Assembly: GCA_025465145.1 (NCBI GenBank) | Contig: JAODNS010000146.1 | Span: 1 to 5,580 of the forward strand | Direction: 5' to 3' | DNA from: Frankiales bacterium | GTDB lineage: Bacteria > Actinomycetota > Actinomycetes > Mycobacteriales > SCTD01 | DNA length: 5,580 bases | In this document: one piece after another, positions 1-5,580 of the stretch | How the letters are laid out: each line of letters opens with the position of its first letter | How positions within the stretch are numbered: position 1 is the first letter of the stretch | Program-made: the position numbers and the translations under genes | Notes under the pieces: generated by a model | What the model was told of the DNA's origin: nothing | Databases searched by the model: none | The model's input: the letters and a program-made list of their open reading frames with translations, nothing else

Positions 1-1281
1 GGCACCGGCGGCGGCCGGCCCGGCAGCACCGGCGGCTCCGGGACGACGGGGGCCGCAGCTCCGGTCGTCCGTACCGCGTCCGACCAGGGCATCACCGCCA
101 GCACCCTGACTGTCGGCGGGTTCCTCATCGACTTCGGCAGCGCCAGCGACGCGGGCGCGACCGTGCCCGGCTACGACGTCGCAGACCAGAAGCGGTACGT
201 CGACGCGCTCGTCGCCGACATCAACGACCGCGGCGGCGTCGGCGGCCGGCGGCTGATCGTGAAGTTCCGCAAGGTCGACATCACCGACCAGCAGACGATG
301 CGCGACGCCTGCACGTCGTTCGGCCAGAGCGACCGCGTCTTCGCGGTCCTGCAGGTGCTCGGCGTCTACGGCGACCCGATCCTCAAGTGCGCGGTCGACC
401 AGAAGCTGCCGTTCCTGTCCAACGACGGCGCCGTGTCCAGCTACTACGCCGCAGCCAAGGGCTACCTCGTCACGACGCAGCCGTCGACGCTGCGGACGGT
501 GCTGAACATGGAGCAGGAGCTCAACCGGCTCGGCGAGTTCAAGGGCAAGACCGTCGGCGTGCTCTACGAGGACGGCTACCTCGAGCCGGACAGCAAGGCC
601 GTCGTCAGCGCGCTGAAGCGACACGGGCATCCGGCCGTCGAGGGCGTGGTGTCCTCGAGCGACGTGGCGACCGGGCTGCGCCAGCTGCCGGTGGTGGCTC
701 AGGACTTCTGCAGCAAGGGCGTCGATTACGTCCTCCTGCTGGTGAACGAGCTCTACACCGACCAGTTCCACAGCAACGTCGAGCGGTTCGCGAACTGCCG
801 GCCCGCCTACGCCGTCAGCGACTTCGACTTCGCGATGAACGGCGACTCCTTCCTGGACGGGCAGAACGACAGCTTCTTCAACCGGGTCCTGTCCGTCACC
901 GCGGGACGCGTCGGCGAGGGCCGCGTCGGCAAGCCGGAGCCGGCCGCCGACGCCGCGTGCCGCACCGCGTACGAGAAGAAGAGCGGGCTCAAGGCGGACC
1001 GCAACGTCGCGGCGGAGAGCCGGTATTTCAACGCCATCGCCGCCTGCGGCGTCCTCAACATCCTCAAGCGCGGCTTCGAGGCGGCCGGCACCAACCCGAC
1101 CCGCGCGTCGTTCGTCGCGAGCTTCGCGCGGATCGGCTCGTTCCCCAACCCGGGCTACGGCGCCTCGGCGTTCAGCTCGAAGCGGTACGACGCGCCCGAG
1201 GTCGTCCGGATCAGCCGGGCCTTCCTCGACTGCAAGTGCTGGAAGCCGCAGACCGACCACTTCGCCGCCACGTACCGCTAG
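1..1281 (+). CDS. ABC transporter substrate-binding protein, branched-chain amino acid type (5' end missing)
   Basis: This is an extracytoplasmic solute-binding protein of the type I (LivJ/LivK-like, Peripla_BP_6) fold, which should deliver a ligand to the permease encoded directly downstream. The frame is open from base 1, giving 426 visible residues. The GTG at 163 is only an internal valine, so the true start, signal peptide and any lipobox are upstream. Visible residues 1-20 are a Gly/Thr/Ser/Ala-rich linker, typical of exported actinobacterial proteins between the membrane anchor and folded domain. The first lobe begins near residue 31 (ITASTLTVGGF). The DINDRGGVGGRR segment matches the family's usual 'N..GGI.GR' element near the start, and KTVGVLYEDG is a typical beta-strand/loop in the first-lobe/hinge region. 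Eight cysteines are visible (104, 130, 237, 266, 320, 349, 411, 413), more than usual for this family. The ligand cannot be read from the sequence; amino acids, amides, urea or aromatic acids are all possible. The TAG stop overlaps the next gene's start by one base. Confidence 0.9.
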   Translation, partial: GTGGGRPGSTGGSGTTGAAAPVVRTASDQGITASTLTVGGFLIDFGSASDAGATVPGYDVADQKRYVDALVADINDRGGVGGRRLIVKFRKVDITDQQTMRDACTSFGQSDRVFAVLQVLGVYGDPILKCAVDQKLPFLSNDGAVSSYYAAAKGYLVTTQPSTLRTVLNMEQELNRLGEFKGKTVGVLYEDGYLEPDSKAVVSALKRHGHPAVEGVVSSSDVATGLRQLPVVAQDFCSKGVDYVLLLVNELYTDQFHSNVERFANCRPAYAVSDFDFAMNGDSFLDGQNDSFFNRVLSVTAGRVGEGRVGKPEPAADAACRTAYEKKSGLKADRNVAAESRYFNAIAACGVLNILKRGFEAAGTNPTRASFVASFARIGSFPNPGYGASAFSSKRYDAPEVVRISRAFLDCKCWKPQTDHFAATYR

Positions 1282-4085
1282 TGGAGCTGCTCGGGCTGGA
1301 CCTGTCCGCCGGCATCGTCGTCACCGGCCTGCTCATCGGGCTGTCGTACGGCGTGCTGGCGGCAGGACTGGTCCTGGTCTTCCGGGCCAGCGGCGTCGTC
1401 AACCTCGCGCATGCGGAGACGGGTGCCTTCGGCGCCGCCCTGCTCGCCCGGATGGTGGTCGACGGCGGTGTGCCCTGGGCCGTCGCCCTTCCGGTCGTCC
1501 TCGTCGTGGGTGCCGCGATCGGTGCGGTCGTCGAGCTGGTGGTCGTACGACGCCTCAGCAGCTCCCCGCGCGTCGTCCTGCTCGTCGCGACGCTGGGCGT
1601 CTCGCAGCTGCTGCTCGTGGCACAGATCGCGCTGCCGAAGATCTCGACGCCGGGGGCGCCTTTTCCGGAGCCCCTCGATCGCGTCGTCGCGTTCGGCGGC
1701 GTCACCATCGACGGCACCGGGTTCCTGACGCTCGGGATGATCCCGGCCGCCGTGCTGGTGCTGACGGTGTTCCTGAACCGCACGCCCACGGGCCTGGCGG
1801 TGCGCGCTGCCGCCGACAACGCGGACGCCGCCGAGCTGGCCGGCATCTCCACCCGCCGCGTCTCCACGCTCGTCTGGGCGCTCGCCGGCGGCCTCGCGGT
1901 GCTGACCGTCGTGCTGGCCAACGGGCTGCTGCGCAGCCGGGTGGGCAGCGTCGACATCGGCTTCGGGCCGGGGCTGCTGCTGCGCGCGCTCGCCGCGGCG
2001 CTGGTGGGACGGCTCGTCTCGCTGCCGCTCGCGCTGCTGGGCGGCGTCGTGATCGGCGTCCTCGATGCCGTGCTGCAGGTCAGCTTCCCTGGCGAGACCG
2101 GCTACCTCGACGCGTTGCTGTTCGTGCTCGTCCTCGTCCTGGTGCTGTACAGCGCGGCGCGGGACCGCACCGGCGGCCGGCGAACCGAGGCGGCTTCTCT
2201 CGCGCTGTTCGCGGCCGAGCGGCCGGTTCCGCCTGCCCTGCAAGGCGTCTGGTGGGCGCGCCACTCCGGGTCGCTGGGCTGGCTGGTCGCCGCAGCGGCG
2301 GCGCTGCTCGTGCCGCTGCTCGACCTCGACGCCGGGCAGCTGGCGGCCGCGTCACGCGTCCCGCTGTTCGCGATCGTCGGCCTGTCGCTCGTCGTGCTGA
2401 CGGGCTGGGCCGGCCAGTTGTCGCTCGGACAGGTGGCCTTCTACGGCCTCGGCGCGATGACGGCGGCGGCGCTGGTGCAGCGGGGCGTGCCCTTCCCCGC
2501 TGCCGTCGCGGAGGCGACCGTCCTCGGCGTCCTCGCGTCGCTCGTGATCGGGCTGCCGGCGCTGCTGGTGCGCGGCCTGTTCCTGGCCGTGACGACGCTC
2601 GCCTTCGCGGTCGCGTCTGCCAGCGCGCTGTTCCAGGCTGGATTCCTCGTGGGCGACGCGCGGGTGCTGACGCTCGAGCCGGGCCGCCTGTTCGGGCTCG
2701 ACCTGCGCAACGGGCCGACGTACTACTACCTCTCGCTCGCCGCGCTGCTGGTGTGCGCGCTGCTGGTCGGCGCGCTGCGGCGTAGCGGCGTCGGGCGCTC
2801 GATCATCGCGGCGCGCTCCAACCCGGACCGAGCGGCGTCGCTGACGGTGTCGCCGGTCGTCTCGATGCTGCTGGCGTTCGCCGTCTCCGGCGGCCTCGCG
2901 GCCTTCGCCGGCGCGCTGTTTGCGGGGCTGGAGCGGTCGGTCGGGTACACGCAGTTCTCGGTGTACGACTCGCTCACCGCGGTCGCCGTGGTGATGATCG
3001 GCGGGCTGGGCACGGTGTCCGGCGCCGTCCTCGGCGCGCTGTGGGTCTTCGGCATCCCCGCGCTGTTCGGCAACAGCGACATCGCCAAGCTGCTCACCAG
3101 CTCGATCGGCCTGCTGGTGCTGCTGCTGTACCTGCCCGGCGGCCTGCGGTCGGTGCTGCTGCTCGCCCGCGGCTCGCTGTTCGACGCGGTCGCGCTCCGG
3201 CGACCGGCGGCGGTCGAGGTACCCGTGCAGCGAGCCGTCGTGGCCGAGCGCGTCGAGCGGTCGTCGTACGACGCCGGTCCGGTCCTCGAGGCGCGGGGGC
3301 TCACGGTCCGCTTCGGCGGACGCACGGCCCTGGACGACGTGGACCTGGTCGCCCAGCCGGGCGAGGTGCTGGGCCTCATCGGCGCCAACGGGGCGGGCAA
3401 GTCGACGCTGCTCGGCGCCTGCTCCGGCTTCGTGCCGACCTCGGCCGGCACGATCGCCCTGCTGGGGCGGGACGTCACGCGGCTCGCCGCGCACGACCGG
3501 GCGCGGCTCGGACTCGGCCGGATCTTCCAGGACGCGCGGCTGTTCGACGACCTGACGGTCCGCGAGTCCGTCCTTGTGGCGCTGGAGGCGCACGACCGTG
3601 CCGAGCTGGTGCCGTCGATGCTCACCCTGCCGCCCGCCCGCAAGGCGGAACGGCGCAAGCAGGCGCGCGCGGCCGAGCAGCTCGACCTGCTCGGACTCGG
3701 CCGCTACGCCGAGGCCCAGGTCCGGACGCTGTCCACCGGCACCCGCCGGATCGTGGAGCTCGCCTGCCTGCTCGCGCAGGACGCGCGGGTGCTGCTGCTC
3801 GACGAGCCGACCGCCGGGCTGGCCCAGCGCGAGACGGAGGTCTTCGGCCCGCTGCTGCTGCGGATCCGCGAACAGCTGGGCGCGACGCTCGTCGTCGTCG
3901 AGCACGACATCCCTCTGGTGATGTCCATCAGCGACCGGGTGCAGTGCCTGTCCGCGGGACGCACGATCGCCGTCGGTCCACCGGAGCAGGTGCGCACCGA
4001 TCCGGCCGTCATCGCGTCGTACCTCGGCACCGACCACCGCGCGATCGCCCGGAGTGGGCCCTTGACACGAGCGCCGTCTTTGTAA
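1281..4085 (+). CDS. Fused LivH-LivM-LivG ABC transporter (permease-permease-ATPase)
   Basis: This single 934-residue inner-membrane protein combines both permease halves and one ATPase of a branched-chain amino acid-type importer. Residues 1-295 are LivH-like: the SGVVNLAHAE motif at 37-46 and the cytoplasmic coupling-loop region starting GLAVRAAADN at 171, ending with LAGIS at 186-190. Residues 296-327 are a polar linker. Residues 328-635 are LivM-like: LTGWAGQLSLGQ at 373-384, the coupling loop starting with GRSIIAAR at 505, and YLPGGL at 617-622. A charged linker follows, then a LivG-like ATPase from about 668: Walker A GANGAGKST 701-709, Q-loop Q750, signature LSTGTRR 817-823, Walker B VLLLDEP 837-843 with catalytic E842, and switch H875. 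VIASYLG at 910-916 is the usual LivG/LivF C-terminal end, followed by a short tail. GTG 1281 is chosen because the next in-frame GTG falls inside the first membrane helix. No Shine-Dalgarno precedes it, so translation probably depends on reinitiation at the overlapping TAG/GTG. Substrate is unknown. The reading frame stays open upstream of 1281, but that part is a shadow of gene 1. Confidence 0.93.
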   Translation: MELLGLDLSAGIVVTGLLIGLSYGVLAAGLVLVFRASGVVNLAHAETGAFGAALLARMVVDGGVPWAVALPVVLVVGAAIGAVVELVVVRRLSSSPRVVLLVATLGVSQLLLVAQIALPKISTPGAPFPEPLDRVVAFGGVTIDGTGFLTLGMIPAAVLVLTVFLNRTPTGLAVRAAADNADAAELAGISTRRVSTLVWALAGGLAVLTVVLANGLLRSRVGSVDIGFGPGLLLRALAAALVGRLVSLPLALLGGVVIGVLDAVLQVSFPGETGYLDALLFVLVLVLVLYSAARDRTGGRRTEAASLALFAAERPVPPALQGVWWARHSGSLGWLVAAAAALLVPLLDLDAGQLAAASRVPLFAIVGLSLVVLTGWAGQLSLGQVAFYGLGAMTAAALVQRGVPFPAAVAEATVLGVLASLVIGLPALLVRGLFLAVTTLAFAVASASALFQAGFLVGDARVLTLEPGRLFGLDLRNGPTYYYLSLAALLVCALLVGALRRSGVGRSIIAARSNPDRAASLTVSPVVSMLLAFAVSGGLAAFAGALFAGLERSVGYTQFSVYDSLTAVAVVMIGGLGTVSGAVLGALWVFGIPALFGNSDIAKLLTSSIGLLVLLLYLPGGLRSVLLLARGSLFDAVALRRPAAVEVPVQRAVVAERVERSSYDAGPVLEARGLTVRFGGRTALDDVDLVAQPGEVLGLIGANGAGKSTLLGACSGFVPTSAGTIALLGRDVTRLAAHDRARLGLGRIFQDARLFDDLTVRESVLVALEAHDRAELVPSMLTLPPARKAERRKQARAAEQLDLLGLGRYAEAQVRTLSTGTRRIVELACLLAQDARVLLLDEPTAGLAQRETEVFGPLLLRIREQLGATLVVVEHDIPLVMSISDRVQCLSAGRTIAVGPPEQVRTDPAVIASYLGTDHRAIARSGPLTRAPSL

Positions 4086-4088
4086 AGT
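4062..4088 (+). promoter_or_regulatory. Candidate sigma-70-type promoter for the TetR gene
   Basis: A perfect TTGACA -35 hexamer lies at 4062-4067. TAAAGT at 4083-4088 fits the actinobacterial TANNNT -10 pattern, with a 15-base spacer, which is short. The site sits in the last codons of the transporter gene, and the transporter's TAA stop (4083-4085) forms the start of the -10 box. The -10 lies only 9 bases before the repressor's ATG, so the transcript would be leaderless or nearly so, which agrees with the absence of a ribosome binding site there. This is inference from motif match and a local rise in A+T; no start-site data are available. Confidence 0.5.
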
Positions 4089-4096
4089 CTGTGTGC
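4069..4096. promoter_or_regulatory. Imperfect dyad over the -10 box, possible TetR operator
   Basis: CTTTGTAAAG at 4078-4087 is a dyad with 4-base arms around a 2-base centre. Extending outward, further complementary pairs occur at 4076/4089, 4074/4091, 4072/4093 and 4069/4096, so 8 of 14 positions pair. TetR proteins commonly repress by binding a dyad over the promoter of their own gene, and this one overlaps the candidate -10. The symmetry is imperfect and could be chance. Confidence 0.25.
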
Positions 4097-4097
4097 C

Positions 4098-4661
4098 ATG
4101 TCACTCCGGGCCGCGCTGCTGGACGCGGCCTACGACGCGGCCGTCACGACCGGCTGGGCGGCAACGCGCATGGCCGACGTCGCCAAGGCGGCCGGCACGA
4201 GCCGGCAGACGCTGTACGCCGAGTTCGGGACCAAGGACGGGCTGGCACAGGCGCTCGCGCTGCGTGAGGCGGCCCGCTTCGTCGACGGCTCGGAAGCCGC
4301 GCTGACCGGGCACGAGGGCACACCGTCGGCGGCCATCGCGGCCTCGACCGAGTGGGCGCTGCGGGTGGCCCGCGAGGACCCGCTCATCAAGGCCGCCCTC
4401 ACCGACGACAGCGCCGGCGGGCTGCTCCCGTACCTCACCACCCGGTCCGACCAGCTGCTCGCCGCCGTCACCGCGCGCAACGTCGAGTACCTACAGAGCC
4501 ACTGGCCGGACCTGCCCGTCGACGACCTGGCCTTCGTCGCCGACACCCTCGTGCGCCTGACCGTCAGTCACATCGTCACCCCGGCGGCACCCGCCGACGT
4601 CACAGCCAGGCAGATCGGCCACCTGGTCGACCGCCTGCTCCCCGGAGGAGAAACGCCATGA
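4098..4661 (+). CDS. TetR/AcrR-family transcriptional regulator
   Basis: This 187-residue protein is a DNA-binding repressor of the TetR family, which acts as a dimer and releases DNA when a small ligand binds its C-terminal domain. Residues 5-53 carry the N-terminal helical DNA-binding domain. The helix-turn-helix lies at about 24-44, with the hallmark sequence MADVAKAAGTSRQTLYAEFG followed by the K46-D-G-L segment. The rest (about 60-187) is the helical ligand-binding/dimer region, which I cannot assign to a subfamily. The length is at the short end of normal. ATG 4098 is the first start in this frame after the transporter stop, and it places the HTH at the usual distance from the N-terminus. 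There is no ribosome binding site, which suggests a leaderless message from the promoter at 4062-4088. The gene ends in an ATGA overlap with the diiron gene, so the two are co-transcribed and coupled. Autoregulation and control of the diiron gene are the likely roles. Control of the transporter is possible but unsupported. Confidence 0.92.
   Translation: MSLRAALLDAAYDAAVTTGWAATRMADVAKAAGTSRQTLYAEFGTKDGLAQALALREAARFVDGSEAALTGHEGTPSAAIAASTEWALRVAREDPLIKAALTDDSAGGLLPYLTTRSDQLLAAVTARNVEYLQSHWPDLPVDDLAFVADTLVRLTVSHIVTPAAPADVTARQIGHLVDRLLPGGETP
4644..4650 (+). promoter_or_regulatory. Ribosome binding site of the diiron gene
   Basis: GGAGGAG lies 7 bases before ATG 4658. It is the only strong Shine-Dalgarno at a gene start in this window and fixes the start of the diiron gene. 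It lies inside the last codons of the TetR gene (the Pro-Gly-Gly-Glu tail). The diiron gene can therefore be initiated strongly and independently as well as by coupling, and may be made in excess over the repressor. Confidence 0.85.
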
Positions 4662-5580
4662 GCACCAACGAGTTGTACTCGCGCCCGGTCGACGTCGAGC
4701 ACACGTGGGACGTGCCCATGGCGGGCGACGCGCGGTTCACCTGGGAGTACGACAACGGCCGCGACCGGCTGCTCTCGCTGTACCAGAAGGGCAAGGACAA
4801 GCAGTGGGACCAGACGTCCCGCATCGACTGGTCGATCGAGGTCGACCCGTACGACAGCCTCGGCCTGCCGGACGAGTACAGCGCCATTTACGGCACGCCG
4901 ATCTGGGACAAGATCTCCGACCAGCAGAAGAAGGAGCTGAACCGGCACCACAGCGCCTGGCAGTTCAGCCAGTTCCTGCACGGCGAGCAGGGCGCGATGA
5001 TCTGCGCGGCCCGCATCGTGGAGTCGGTGCCGGACCTCGACTCGAAGTTCTACGCGGCGACGCAGACGATGGACGAGGCGCGGCACGCGGAGACCTACGC
5101 GCGGTTCCTGCAGGAGAAGATCGGCCTCGTCTACCCGATCAACGACAACCTCGCGAAGCTGCTCGACCAGACGCTGACCGACTCGCGCTGGGACATGCCG
5201 TACCTGGGCATGCAGGTGCTCATCGAGGGACTGGCGCTCGCGGCGTTCGGGCTGCTGCGCGACATGACGACCAAGCCGCTGCCCAAGCAGATCCTGGCGT
5301 ACGTGATGCAGGACGAGGCGCGGCACGTGGCGTTCGGCCGGCTGGCGCTCAAGGACGCGTACAAGGAGCTGTCGAGCAAGGAGCGCGACGAGCGCGAGGA
5401 GTTCGTCGTGGAGGCCTGCTACCTGATGCGGGACCGCCTGCGGGGCAAGGAGGTCTGGGGCACCGTGGGGCTGGACGAGGACGAGTGCGACAAGTACGTC
5501 GACCAGTCCGAGGTGATGATCGCGTTCCGGAACCACCTGTTCACCCGGATCGTGCCGATCGTCAAGGACATCGGGCTGTG
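4658..5580 (+). CDS. Ferritin-like diiron-carboxylate protein, probable oxygenase/oxidase (3' end missing)
   Basis: 307 residues are visible and the gene runs off the right edge. It encodes a soluble four-helix-bundle protein with a complete predicted diiron site: E110, E140-x-x-H143, E190 and E220-x-x-H223. This is the E...EXXH...E...EXXH pattern of ribonucleotide reductase R2, bacterial multicomponent monooxygenases, acyl-ACP desaturases and related ferritin-like enzymes. Both EXXH motifs read DEARH. The N-terminal part (about 30-65) contains LLSLYQKGKDKQWDQTS and then IDW, a Trp-rich segment I associate with single-component ferritin-like proteins of actinobacteria. AurF-type N-oxygenases have an extra iron-ligand histidine four residues before the last EXXH glutamate; here that position is V216, so a standard AurF site is not supported. 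The likely chemistry is O2 activation for oxidation, hydroxylation or desaturation; the substrate is unknown. No signal peptide or membrane segment is seen. It overlaps the TetR gene by ATGA and is probably regulated by it. The missing C-terminus could carry further domains. Confidence 0.85.
   Translation, partial: MSTNELYSRPVDVEHTWDVPMAGDARFTWEYDNGRDRLLSLYQKGKDKQWDQTSRIDWSIEVDPYDSLGLPDEYSAIYGTPIWDKISDQQKKELNRHHSAWQFSQFLHGEQGAMICAARIVESVPDLDSKFYAATQTMDEARHAETYARFLQEKIGLVYPINDNLAKLLDQTLTDSRWDMPYLGMQVLIEGLALAAFGLLRDMTTKPLPKQILAYVMQDEARHVAFGRLALKDAYKELSSKERDEREEFVVEACYLMRDRLRGKEVWGTVGLDEDECDKYVDQSEVMIAFRNHLFTRIVPIVKDIGL

Noticed and set aside
163..165. GTG as the start of the binding-protein gene
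   Set aside because: The same frame is open to base 1 and already contains the linker and the first beta strand of the binding fold, so the start is upstream.
387..1280. Open frame continuing upstream of the fusion protein, which could give it an extra N-terminal region of about 298 residues
   Set aside because: The translation is Arg/Ala/Gly-rich low-complexity sequence, the out-of-frame shadow of the binding-protein gene. The Liv homology starts right after GTG 1281.
2352..4037. Long open frame of 561 codons on the - strand
   Set aside because: It is rich in Arg, Gln, Glu, Asp, His and Ala with no domain motif. It lies opposite the clearly coding fusion gene, and such antisense frames are common in GC-rich DNA.
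4086..4097. Rho-independent terminator between the transporter and TetR genes
   Set aside because: Only 12 bases separate the genes, and there is no GC-rich hairpin followed by a T run. The dyad at 4078-4087 is too short and AT-rich to act as one.
3041..4267. Overlapping + strand frame of 408 codons spanning the ATPase domain and the start of the TetR gene
   Set aside because: It is Arg/Gly/Pro/Ala low-complexity and no motif is visible. The ATPase motifs and the HTH are in the other frame.
4568..5536. Open frame of 322 codons on the - strand opposite the diiron gene
   Set aside because: It is Val/Leu/Arg/His-rich shadow sequence. The + strand has a complete diiron motif set, a strong ribosome binding site and a sensible start.
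4658..5580. Assignment of the diiron protein as an AurF-type N-oxygenase or as a ribonucleotide reductase R2 subunit
   Set aside because: The AurF extra histidine position is V216. For R2, the first ligand is Glu rather than the usual Asp, and no large-subunit gene is seen. Only the broader ferritin-like diiron class is supported.

Overview
The window is 5.6 kb of very GC-rich DNA, with strong G/C preference at third codon positions. All four genes lie on the + strand and are packed almost without gaps. GC content, GTG start use, gene overlaps and a fused Liv-type ABC transporter all suggest a high-GC actinobacterium. I cannot name a genus from the sequence. There is no RNA gene, CRISPR array, insertion sequence or attachment site that I can support, and no gene-free stretch longer than about 12 bases.

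Layout: (1) Positions 1-1281 hold the 3' part of a periplasmic-binding-protein-type (branched-chain amino acid type) substrate-binding protein. Its signal peptide and start lie upstream of the window. (2) Positions 1281-4085 hold one 934-residue polypeptide that joins LivH-like permease, LivM-like permease and LivG-like ATPase. It starts on a GTG that shares its first G with the TAG stop of gene 1. (3) Positions 4098-4661 hold a short TetR-family repressor. Its likely promoter lies inside the last codons of the transporter gene. (4) From 4658 to the right edge runs a ferritin-like diiron protein, cut by the window end, which overlaps the repressor gene by ATGA and has a strong GGAGGAG ribosome binding site.

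Genes 1 and 2 form one uptake unit: the binding protein captures a small solute outside the membrane and hands it to the fused channel-ATPase. A second ATPase (LivF type) is expected by family logic but is not in the window. Genes 3 and 4 form a second, translationally coupled unit, in which the TetR protein probably controls its own transcript and the diiron enzyme. Whether the transporter imports the substrate or inducer of the diiron/TetR unit is an attractive guess, not something the sequence shows.

The points most worth a second look are the three-domain transporter fusion with a non-canonical LSTGT signature, the diiron protein whose two EXXH half-sites are exactly 80 residues apart, and the promoter/dyad whose -10 box contains the stop codon of the preceding gene. 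I see nothing that amounts to a clearly undescribed biological system.
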